From: an uncultured Bariatricus sp. | GTDB taxonomy: Bacteria; Bacillota; Clostridia; Lachnospirales; Lachnospiraceae | Direction of reading: 5' to 3' | Assembly (NCBI GenBank): GCA_934320645.1 | Contig: CAKRFP010000031.1 | Span: 1 to 28,025, forward strand | DNA: 28,025 bases | Shown here: positions 1 to 6,660 of the stretch, piece after piece | How positions within the stretch are numbered: position 1 is the stretch's first letter | Layout: every line of letters starts with the position of its first letter | Notes under the pieces: model-generated | The model's input: only the letters and a program-made list of their open reading frames with translations | Told to the model about the DNA's origin: nothing | Databases searched by the model: none | Translations under genes and position numbers: made by a program

Positions 1-276
1 TTTTTTTTATCTTTATTTTCCGTTTTCTTACCCTCTTTTATTAAATATATTATAAAAGAATTATATGCTTTTTTATTCTTCTTGTAAAGTAATGTTTTAT
101 AATAAATCTCCGACAGAATTTATCTTATAAACAGCCAAAAACTCCTGAAGGAGCTTTCCACGCTTTAGATATACACCAATTCTTTTAACACAATCTCTTC
201 TGCAATATTACGAATACCATTTACCAATCAGCCAGCTTTTATCCTAGTTTGGGCAATAAAACACAAGTCTCTATAT

Positions 277-313
277 GGCACGATACGTCCAGATTGATGT
301 CAGGTATCGTGCC
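277..313. repeat. Perfect 10-bp inverted repeat
   Basis: The arms GGCACGATAC (277-286) and GTATCGTGCC (304-313) are perfectly complementary around a 17-base loop. There is no T-run on either side, so it is not a normal intrinsic terminator. It could be a recombination or protein-binding site or a structured RNA element within decayed mobile DNA. Confidence 0.6.
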
Positions 314-513
314 CGTTCACGGAAACATATCCGGTCAAAACGGAACATGTCCACACCTCTGAAACCGCACATTCACAGCTACAAACAGATGCAATCTGTG
401 GCAAAATTGACATCCATATCAAGGTCTTAACCATTGAAGTCTATGGGAACAAGTCTGTATAAAGCCTTTGCTACCTATATAATGCAAGGCAATTTTACAC
501 TGCTGCTCCCTGC

Positions 514-629
514 CACTGTCTCGACAGTTGAGACAGTGAAAGCCGCTCAACTTCTACACAATTCATCCGCTCTGAGTACGAATTTGCCATACACTCGCAG
601 GGAGTTGAGTTGCCGGCTTTCACCGTCTC
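514..629. repeat. Nested, mutually exclusive inverted repeats
   Basis: Three complementary segments lie here. CACTGTCTC (514-522) pairs with GAGACAGTG (530-538) around a 7-base loop. Bases 530-553 also pair with 602-629, nearly perfectly over about 24 bp with one 4-base bulge and a 48-base loop. The two pairings share 530-538 and cannot coexist. Such competing helices occur in regulatory RNAs and in transposon-associated RNAs; which applies here, and which strand is transcribed, is unknown. Confidence 0.55.
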
Positions 630-688
630 GACCTGGTATCCGGTCATTATTTTATCTGTATCACATATGCTCTAGCTTCCATTAGATT

Positions 689-717
689 TGAACTATCCGG
701 AAATTCCGAATAGTTCA
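689..717. repeat. Near-perfect 29-bp palindrome
   Basis: TGAACTATCCGGAA (689-702) and TTCCGAATAGTTCA (704-717) are inverted copies with one mismatch and a 1-base centre. It resembles an operator or an element end rather than a terminator, since no T-run follows on either strand. Confidence 0.5.
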
Positions 718-839
718 TTTAAATTGATTTACGAATTGGGTAGATACTGTTTTTCCAATTTCGCCCTGTGAATAACCGTTGCCAGCAGTTATCCAAAATT
801 ATCGGATAACTGAACCCTCTTGTAATTATAAACCTTTCC

Positions 840-1148
840 TTATTTTTCAAGCAATTTTATCATTCGCTGAACAATACGTTCAACCTGCCCGGATTCCACT
901 CTCTGATCAAAAGCGCCATTACAAAAATGATCTTCTCGCAATAGCATCGTCAACAAAGCTGAACACAAATCATAGTCAGCGCATTCCAGGCGTTTTAACT
1001 CTTCGTTACAATTTACAGGCTCTGTGGTCATGTAATCCCAGTAGTTTGTTTTTAGATCACCAATCTCTTCAAGCACCTCATAGCTATTGGTAACATTTAT
1101 ATTTGAGAGCAACTGCCTAAACTTCATTATCTTTTCTTCGTTTCTCAT
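840..1148 (-). CDS. Small protein downstream of mcrC, possibly DUF6508
   Basis: A 102-aa soluble, mostly helical protein with no signal peptide or membrane segment. The C-terminal half (about residues 58-100) has a dense pattern around LLREDHFCNGAFD followed by a QVERIVQRM helix. This resembles the conserved end of DUF6508 proteins (R-x-x-x-F-x-x-G, then a helix), though I make that link from memory. Its ATG overlaps the TGA of the upstream mcrC fragment in an ATGA, so the two were translationally coupled and this protein probably travelled with the McrBC restriction locus. Function is unknown. With McrC truncated it may now be an orphan. The frame itself looks intact. Confidence 0.6.
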   Translation of the reverse strand: MRNEEKIMKFRQLLSNINVTNSYEVLEEIGDLKTNYWDYMTTEPVNCNEELKRLECADYDLCSALLTMLLREDHFCNGAFDQRVESGQVERIVQRMIKLLEK

Positions 1149-1681
1149 CCCTTGCTCCTCTCCGGTAAATCAAAGTGCGTTTCCGCAATGGTATTCAGTT
1201 GCTTAGCAATATCCGAAAATTGCAAATTCAAGTCCAATGTTCTGACGGTAATCTGGTTACCATGCATTTGATACACGTTGTCCGGTTGAATCTCTTCTTC
1301 CGTTTTTGCATACAGCAACATCCCGGAAACCTTGTGATCTTCATCTCCAAATTCATAATCGCGGTTCTTCACATACGTGAATATCTGGTACATATTATTT
1401 GAATGGAGCGTATGTTTGTCATACTGCGTTTGAGTTGTATGACTATAATATTTTGCATCAATAATCAGTACGGTATTACCTTTTTGCAGATGAATATCAC
1501 TCTGCATTATCGACAGCATCGTTCTGATTCCGTCGTCCACAGACCAAGGTATCTGAGAGGCACTGGCTGACAGCTCAGGAAAATGCTTACTGTAATACTC
1601 AAGAATAAATTTCTCATACAGCCTACACATACGTTGCTCATCCACAAAGGATGCAAGCCTATCATCGTCTGGGAGGACCAC
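1145..1681 (-). pseudogene. mcrC: McrC C-terminal fragment (truncated)
   Basis: The 178 residues match the C-terminal nuclease part of McrC, the endonuclease subunit of the McrBC methyl-dependent restriction system, in which McrB is the GTP-driven translocase. The family signature is visible: RLYEKFILEYY near residues 20-30, then a D at about 62 (QSDIHL) and LIIDAKYY near 72-79, the D...DxK core of a PD-(D/E)XK nuclease, then YQIFTYVK. Full McrC is roughly 350-420 aa, so the N-terminal half is missing, and no mcrB precedes it. The frame opens with a GTG at 1681 that has no good ribosome site, and the upstream sequence switches to an unrelated opposite-strand tail. I call it a non-functional remnant produced by a rearrangement near 1660. 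Confidence 0.8.
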
Positions 1682-1729
1682 TTCACTGTGGAGCTTAAGT
1701 CCGGACTAAAAATCGAGATTGAAGGTTAA
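1658..1729 (+). pseudogene. C-terminal tail of a probable serine recombinase
   Basis: Read on the plus strand, this short frame ends in HFTVELKSGLKIEIEG and a TAA at 1727-1729. That reads like the extreme C-terminus of large serine recombinases of the TndX/TnpX type found in clostridial conjugative elements, which I recognise from general knowledge only. Upstream of about 1658 the frame runs into the opposite-strand mcrC fragment. The joint therefore looks like a recombination scar where a mobile element was lost or fused. The identification rests on fewer than 25 residues. Confidence 0.4.
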
Positions 1730-1746
1730 TATCCATAGACGCACGA

Positions 1747-1777
1747 AACCCTCTCGACCATGATGGCCGGGAGGGTT
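1747..1777. terminator. Hairpin terminator after the 488-aa gene
   Basis: AACCCTC (1747-1753) pairs with GAGGGTT (1771-1777), with a further CCAT/ATGG pairing inside. It lies just past the stop of the 488-aa gene on the minus strand and is followed on the plus side by a T-rich run, so it may work in both directions between convergent units. Confidence 0.55.
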
Positions 1778-1782
1778 GTTTG

Positions 1783-3249
1783 TTATTTCAGTCTAAAAGT
1801 CTTGTGTGATGTCATTGCTTGAGCAAAATCGTCAAAATCCACATTCTGCAATGCAAATCCTGCCTGGTTTGCAAAATTCACAATCGCAATTAATGACTCA
1901 TCATAGTTTTCGCCTGTATCGATATTATACTCAAACGACTCTATAAATTGATTTAGCATGCTACGTTGTCGTTCTTCACATTGAGCCACATGTTTAGCAA
2001 ATTCTGCATGAGCCTCTTTGGTTGCTCTAGTAGACTCTTCCAAAATGGCAGTTAAACGCTCATATTCTTCCGTATTTAGCTTTGCATTTCGTATAATTTC
2101 TCTTGTACATGTAATGATATAACTTGCCGTCGTATAAACCGCCATTGGCACAAAAGGATTCACAGATGCACCAAGAATTGCCGTAACTGCTTTTGTATAA
2201 TAAACTGTAGTAGCTGCCTTTGCAGTTGTATCTATCAACTCATCCCTTAATTGTTCTGGAGTGATTTCTCCACTGGCATATGAATACAGCGCAACTCCGC
2301 CGTCTATCACTCCTCCCGCCATAACAGTTGCGGCTGTAGAATCACTCAATAAGCTACTTCCACTTTTCAGGCCATGATATCTAATGACAGTTCCAAGCGC
2401 TCCTGTTGCCCCGCCTCGAACTCCACTTTTGGCGACGTCTACTCCAACATCTTTTAAGGCTTCTGTCAATTCTTTCTCGTCTTTAAAAACAGAAAACATA
2501 TTCATAACTCCGGAGACAATGCCGCTTGTTACCATACTTGCAGCTGCCATGTTTTTGGCTGATACTTTCATTTCAGCTTTTACCTGCTGCTTCTCGAACC
2601 CATTAGCATATTCAACAGGAGATTCATACGCCCCCTTGACCTCAGCCAATGTCGTTCCTCCGGATGATATATTTTCGTGATGCAACTCATCTGTGATATT
2701 CTCAGCAACGTCTTTGTACTGTTCTTTATAAACTCCGTTTCCTTCAGCTCTTTGTTGTGCAAGACTTTTAGCTTTTTTCAAAAGTGACGTACTCTCTCCA
2801 GTCGCTTTGTCCACATAATTATCTTCTTTGCGGATGAGTCTCTGCATTCCGGCATATTTATCACGTTTCTGCATAAACACAGAATCCGCTGCAGCATTTT
2901 GAGAATCAGAAAATTTCGCTTGAACCTGCCTAACAACAGCACCATCCTTCATAATTTCGATGTCAGCGGCATCATGTGGACGTCCAACGGAATCTGTAAC
3001 AACCGCCTTGAGCTCACTTGCCTGTTTTGCTGCTTCTGTATTGAATTTCGCTGCTTCTATATATTCAAATAAGTTACCCTTTGCTTGATCAAATGCAACA
3101 TTTCGTTTCTTCTCTGCAACCTCTCGAAAAAGATCCATTCCTTGAATTCCTTGTGCTGTTGCATTTCTCGCACTCTCTGATGCTACATTGCCAATTAGCG
3201 CACCCGCTTGATTCGCAGAGTCTTTGGCTATTTTATCAAATATAGACAT
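1783..3249 (-). CDS. Unknown 488-aa protein, nuclease-like N-terminus and hydrophobic core
   Basis: I recognise the type of sequence but no named function. Residues 57-145 form a compact block with E65 in a FEYIEAAKFN helix, then D93/D96 in PHDAADIEI, and Q110-x-K112 in RQVQAKF. The order E, D, QxK resembles a degenerate restriction-endonuclease core and is close to the YQAKY-type blocks of mobile-element proteins; this is inference. Residues 231-250, 303-325 and 343-378 are Ala/Gly/Val-rich and hydrophobic, suggesting membrane insertion. A helical, charged segment (390-440) follows. There is no signal peptide. The ATG has a GAGGAG ribosome site. The 421-aa gene ends 13 bases upstream, so the two form one transcript and probably one system. 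The position between an mcrC remnant and a conserved housekeeping gene suggests phage defence or a toxin-like role. Confidence 0.7.
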   Translation of the reverse strand: MSIFDKIAKDSANQAGALIGNVASESARNATAQGIQGMDLFREVAEKKRNVAFDQAKGNLFEYIEAAKFNTEAAKQASELKAVVTDSVGRPHDAADIEIMKDGAVVRQVQAKFSDSQNAAADSVFMQKRDKYAGMQRLIRKEDNYVDKATGESTSLLKKAKSLAQQRAEGNGVYKEQYKDVAENITDELHHENISSGGTTLAEVKGAYESPVEYANGFEKQQVKAEMKVSAKNMAAASMVTSGIVSGVMNMFSVFKDEKELTEALKDVGVDVAKSGVRGGATGALGTVIRYHGLKSGSSLLSDSTAATVMAGGVIDGGVALYSYASGEITPEQLRDELIDTTAKAATTVYYTKAVTAILGASVNPFVPMAVYTTASYIITCTREIIRNAKLNTEEYERLTAILEESTRATKEAHAEFAKHVAQCEERQRSMLNQFIESFEYNIDTGENYDESLIAIVNFANQAGFALQNVDFDDFAQAMTSHKTFRLK

Positions 3250-3262
3250 ACCATCATCTCCT

Positions 3263-4528
3263 CTACAAAATACACTGCATTATAACTGCAAACGCACAGG
3301 CAGCCATCAATCTATAGATTCTATACAGCCACAATCTGCTATCTGAAGAGACCTTGATTTTAAAGAATATTGGGAAAGCTATCATCGCAGACACTATAAA
3401 TACCAAACCGCGCATTATGCCATATCGAAACGCAAATACACCCAATCCCAGCATTGCAATTGTCACCACCAAATTCAAGAGCAACATCATATTTGCTGAT
3501 GAATGCCACAAAATATTGGCAGCCTGTGCATCCTCGCCTGATAATTTGAATGTGTCTTTCTTAAACTGTTTGAATTCTTTATTTGCCGTATCAATAACCT
3601 GCTTTGCTTCCATTGACACCTTTCCATCCGCTGTCAAGATTGGCGTTGATAAGACATGATAATAGATTTGAGCCATAAGCCATGACAAATGAAGCTTCTT
3701 CTGTTCCACCGTTGTGAGTGAATTGAAGTCTATCTGCCCTCCATCTTGTACTGGATGTGCTTTTTTTATGCACTCCAATTCAACTACAAACGGCTTGAAT
3801 TTCTTTCCTAGTTTTTTTATAAAATCCGAGTAATTATCCGACATTTTTTCAATGCCATTCATTCCCGTTGTCATCATGTTCATTTTTTCTGCTGCCTCAA
3901 TAGCCTCCGCATGAATCTTTTTGGCTTCCGCAAGTCTTTCCTTAGATTTCGCGCTAGTTATAACTGCTGCGACAGCTAATACCGGTGCTGCAACAATTCC
4001 AGCAAGAACAAGTTTTCCTCCAGCAATTCCCAATCCTCCAACTGCTTTAGAACCACCTCCAAAAAAAGCAAGCGTTGCATTTGTCTTAGCCGCCCCAGAC
4101 AGAGCTGCTATTGCTGTTCCCGTTGATGCCGTACCAAACATCATGGCACCGCCGTAAGAAGCAATTCCTATCAAGGCACCACTGCCAACTGCAGCTACTC
4201 CGGCTTTCGCCACTTCTGATGCTGTCAAGGATGCCTGTTGCATATTAACTATCATTTGCTGTGGTTCTTCACTACTACCAATGAAGCTCACGTTAGTATC
4301 TACAGTCTTGATGATCTCAATATGATTAAACGCACTAAAATTGGTAACAAAACTATCCATTCCTTCAGACCAGGCTTTTATCTTGACTTTTCCCAGTTCT
4401 TCTAGACAATCTGCTGTTTTGTTCTTTTGCTTGTTAAAGTTATTAAGGGCTGTATCGTATTTTGTTTGTGCCTCATTCAAGAGATTCTCGATTTCTTCTT
4501 TATGAGTTATAGGCTCAAGAAGTCCCAT
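3263..4528 (-). CDS. Unknown 421-aa glycine-rich membrane protein
   Basis: The first gene of a two-gene unit. Residues 8-60 are charged and predicted coiled coil. Residues 108-192 are a long Gly/Ala-rich hydrophobic stretch with GxxxG-like spacing, including ASTGTAIAALSGAAKTNATL (134-153) and FFGGGS, a block that I recall being conserved in many uncharacterised bacterial proteins from accessory islands. A second coiled coil follows (193-245), then a soluble segment, and two or three transmembrane helices near 346-390 and 405-421. There is no signal peptide. GAGGAGG lies 10 bases before the ATG. The design, a glycine-zipper-like hairpin plus coiled coils plus C-terminal anchors, resembles pore-forming or membrane-disrupting effectors. 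That role is inference only. Confidence 0.7.
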   Translation of the reverse strand: MGLLEPITHKEEIENLLNEAQTKYDTALNNFNKQKNKTADCLEELGKVKIKAWSEGMDSFVTNFSAFNHIEIIKTVDTNVSFIGSSEEPQQMIVNMQQASLTASEVAKAGVAAVGSGALIGIASYGGAMMFGTASTGTAIAALSGAAKTNATLAFFGGGSKAVGGLGIAGGKLVLAGIVAAPVLAVAAVITSAKSKERLAEAKKIHAEAIEAAEKMNMMTTGMNGIEKMSDNYSDFIKKLGKKFKPFVVELECIKKAHPVQDGGQIDFNSLTTVEQKKLHLSWLMAQIYYHVLSTPILTADGKVSMEAKQVIDTANKEFKQFKKDTFKLSGEDAQAANILWHSSANMMLLLNLVVTIAMLGLGVFAFRYGIMRGLVFIVSAMIAFPIFFKIKVSSDSRLWLYRIYRLMAACAFAVIMQCIL

Positions 4529-4544
4529 ATGTATTCTTCCTCCT

Positions 4545-4725
4545 CAACATCTATTCCAAGGTCACAACCTGTCTTAATTTAATCCACTGCCTGCAAACCG
4601 CAAAAATGGTCGAGTTGCCGAATTGGTTGTCACCCTTTTTCATTTTCCAAAAATCATCCCAAAATGCCTGACATCTAATCCACTGTCTCAAATCGTGACA
4701 TCTAATCCGAGGTTACAACCTGACA
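4545..4725. repeat. Degenerate direct repeats, possible IS21-like end
   Basis: A 29-base unit at 4545-4573 recurs at 4696-4724 with 23 of 29 matches, both containing ACAACCTG. Shorter units TGACATCTAATCC occur at 4669 and 4696, and TAATCCACTG at 4580 and 4675. Read on the minus strand the block begins TGTCAGGTTGTAACC and carries internal copies of GATTAGATGTCA. Multiple short terminal repeats and a 5'-TG end are features of IS21-family ends. No transposase remains, so this is either an IS scar or an iterated binding site upstream of the two-gene unit. Confidence 0.45.
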
Positions 4726-4753
4726 TACATTTTGCAGTAGATATGTTTCCATA

Positions 4754-4813
4754 CAAGAAAACCGAGCTTTCCGCAAGGCTCCTCTGATGATGCTCACCTC
4801 GCAAAAAGCCCGG
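4754..4813 (-). terminator. Intrinsic terminator of rlmD
   Basis: On the minus strand the arms 4813-4797 and 4778-4762 form a 17-bp RNA stem. All four departures from Watson-Crick pairing are G-U wobbles, which only work in minus-strand RNA. TTTTCTTG follows immediately (4761-4754). It lies just past the rlmD stop. Confidence 0.85.
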
Positions 4814-4834
4814 AAACACGCCACTTTTCAACCT

Positions 4835-6202
4835 TTATTTATCTTTCCTTGACAGCAAACAGACCGTCTCCACATGGTAAGTGCCCGGGAAAAGATCCAC
4901 ACACCCAATCCGTTCTACCTGATATCCCCTTCCCTGCAGAAGCTCCAGATCTCTTGCCAGGCTGGTCGGCTTGCAGGCAATATAAACCATTCTTTCCACA
5001 CCAAAATCAATGATCTTTTCCAATGCTTTCGGATGCACACCGTCTCTTGGTGGATCCAGCACGATCAGATCCGGTACTTCACCCAGATCATCGATTACTT
5101 TCAACACATCTCCAGCCCAGAAGGTACAGTTATCGAGTCCATTTAAAGCAGCATTTTCTTTTGCAGCCTCTACTGCCTCTTCAACGATCTCCACACCTAC
5201 TACTTTTTTTGCCACTGGTGCAAGGATCTGTGCAATCGTTCCGGTTCCACTGTAGAGATCAAAGATTACCTTATCTTTCGTCTCACCGATATAAGATCTT
5301 GCTGCCTCATAAAGCACTTCCGCGCCAAGGGAATTAGTCTGGAAAAAAGAAAATGGTGTGATCTTGAACTTCAGTCCCAGAAGTTCCTCATAGAAATAAT
5401 CCTGTCCATATAAAATTCTGGTTCCTTCATCTTTTACCACATCCGCAAGGCTGTTGTTGGTTGTATGAAGAATTCCGGCAAGCTTCCCATCATAAGAAAG
5501 ACCAGTAAGCTTTTCCACCAGTCCGGCTTCATCTAGCTGTGCCTCCGATGTTGTTACCAGATCAATCAGAATTTCTCCGGTGCGAACTGCCTTTCTCACA
5601 AGAAGATGACGGAAAAATCCAGTATGGCGCATTCTGTGATAATACGGAAGACCTGTATCTGTCGCGAACTCCAGAACAGCCTTTAAAATTCGTCTGAAAT
5701 CCTCATCCACGATCTTGCATTCTGTAACATTTACAATATCGTGAAAGCTGCCTCTTTTATGCATACCAAGTGCAAGAGGTCCGTCCTTATATTCGTCTCC
5801 AAAAGAAAATTCCATTTTATTGCGGTATCCCTCTCTGACCGGGCTTTCTTTAACACCCTCCCAGATATAATCACCATCAACCGCCGCATCCATCATTGCA
5901 TGGATCTGCGCTTCCTTCATCTCCACCTGCTTTTCATACGGCAGATTCTGATAAGTACATCCGCCACAGGCTCCAAAATGCGGACATGCCGGCTGACATT
6001 CTTCCGGTGAATGCTCCAGAATTTCCAGAAGCCGTCCCTCTGCCTGACCTTTTCGTATCTTATTCACCGCGAAACGCACCTTCTGTTCTGGAACGGTATT
6101 CTTCACGATCACTTTTTTTTCTTCGCCCTCTACCACGGCAAATCCTTTATTCGGGAAATCTACCCTTTCTATATATCCTTCTAATATCTGTCCTTTTTTC
6201 AT
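4835..6202 (-). CDS. rlmD: 23S rRNA (uracil-C5)-methyltransferase, RlmD/RumA family
   Basis: Transfers a methyl group from SAM to C5 of a uridine in 23S rRNA. The 455-aa protein has the full family layout. A TRAM RNA-binding domain occupies residues 1-60. The iron-sulfur ligands are C69, C73, C79 and C82, with a fourth-ligand candidate at C162. The SAM-binding Rossmann fold carries DLYSGTGT near 315-322. DPPRDG lies at 383-388, the catalytic cysteine is C410 in IACKPTSLARD, and the C-terminal general base is E445 in HVET. In Firmicutes one such enzyme (RlmCD) can modify two sites (U747 and U1939), so the exact target cannot be told from sequence. The ATG is 11 bases after GTGAGGG. It is a single gene between two terminators. 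Confidence 0.93.
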   Translation of the reverse strand: MKKGQILEGYIERVDFPNKGFAVVEGEEKKVIVKNTVPEQKVRFAVNKIRKGQAEGRLLEILEHSPEECQPACPHFGACGGCTYQNLPYEKQVEMKEAQIHAMMDAAVDGDYIWEGVKESPVREGYRNKMEFSFGDEYKDGPLALGMHKRGSFHDIVNVTECKIVDEDFRRILKAVLEFATDTGLPYYHRMRHTGFFRHLLVRKAVRTGEILIDLVTTSEAQLDEAGLVEKLTGLSYDGKLAGILHTTNNSLADVVKDEGTRILYGQDYFYEELLGLKFKITPFSFFQTNSLGAEVLYEAARSYIGETKDKVIFDLYSGTGTIAQILAPVAKKVVGVEIVEEAVEAAKENAALNGLDNCTFWAGDVLKVIDDLGEVPDLIVLDPPRDGVHPKALEKIIDFGVERMVYIACKPTSLARDLELLQGRGYQVERIGCVDLFPGTYHVETVCLLSRKDK

Positions 6203-6224
6203 CTATCTATATACCCTCACATAG

Positions 6225-6256
6225 AAAAGGCAGGAATCTTTGACAATTCCTGCCTT
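6225..6256 (-). terminator. Terminator between small membrane protein gene and rlmD
   Basis: AAGGCAGGAAT (6227-6237) and ATTCCTGCCTT (6246-6256) form an 11-bp perfect stem with an 8-base loop. On the minus strand TTCT follows, a modest U-tract. It probably limits read-through from the upstream small gene into rlmD. Confidence 0.6.
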
Positions 6257-6272
6257 CGCTGCTTTCTTAATA

Positions 6273-6521
6273 TTACTGTACTTCGTCTTCGTCACTGAAG
6301 AAATCATTGTCGAAATCATCGTCAAAATCTTCTTCAAAGTCTTCCAGATAATCCGGAGTAAAGAAACAATATACTGCATATGCAATTGCTGCAACTGCTG
6401 CTACCGCACCGATAATTGCAAGAATCCAGAGAACAGTTGTCTTCTGATCATCATCTTTCTTATGCATCATATCGTTGAGTTTCGTTGTTGCAAGTAATTC
6501 TTCGATTCTGTTCATCTCCAT
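6273..6521 (-). CDS. Small single-pass membrane protein, unknown function
   Basis: An 82-aa protein with a short basic/acidic N-terminal helix (MEMNRIEELL...), one transmembrane helix (roughly residues 29-53) and a very acidic tail of D/E/F residues. This layout recurs in Lachnospiraceae small proteins of unknown role. The open frame extends upstream to an ATG at 6563, adding 14 residues. However, a good -10 box (TATACT at 6580-6575) would put the transcription start about five bases before that ATG, leaving no room for a ribosome site. The ATG at 6521 is preceded by AAAGGG at suitable distance, so I prefer it. An anchor or scaffold role is possible; nothing in the sequence shows catalysis. 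Confidence 0.65.
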   Translation of the reverse strand: MEMNRIEELLATTKLNDMMHKKDDDQKTTVLWILAIIGAVAAVAAIAYAVYCFFTPDYLEDFEEDFDDDFDNDFFSDEDEVQ

Positions 6522-6574
6522 ACACGCCCTTTCTGCCGTCACTTTCTGCTTCGGCTCACTCATTATTTATAGCT

Positions 6575-6580
6575 AGTATA
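6575..6580 (-). promoter_or_regulatory. -10 box for the small membrane protein gene
   Basis: TATACT on the minus strand matches the sigma-A -10 consensus at 5 of 6. No good -35 box is visible at 17 bases upstream. The call mainly matters for choosing the start of the gene below. Confidence 0.4.
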
Positions 6581-6660
6581 CCACAAATCCATGCATAATT
6601 TCCACCATATTGCACAGATTTTACGAAAAAGAATGTGTTTCTTAGGCACATAGTGCAATT

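Larger units (their letters stand above)
1..839. other. Gene-free AT-rich stretch with several hairpins
   Basis: I find no convincing gene in these 839 bases; open frames on both strands are short, lack ribosome sites and resemble no family I know. The first 120 bases are very AT-rich. The rest holds four distinct inverted repeats, listed separately where notable, including a 9-bp stem at 786-794/804-812 just past the end of the gene that stops at 840. That stem lacks a T-run on the minus side, so it is a weak terminator candidate at best. A minus-strand frame of about 50 codons ending near 500 may be the tail of a lost gene. The stretch probably represents remains of mobile DNA. Confidence 0.5.

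Noticed and set aside
434..685. Plus-strand open frame of 83 codons
   Set aside because: No ribosome site, low-complexity composition, and it spans the inverted repeats at 514-629; no family resemblance.
786..812. Intrinsic terminator after the 840-1148 gene
   Set aside because: A 9-bp stem is present but no T-run follows on the minus strand.
779..1093. Plus-strand open frame opposite the small gene after mcrC
   Set aside because: Antisense shadow of the 840-1148 gene, which has coupling to mcrC and a recognisable C-terminal pattern.
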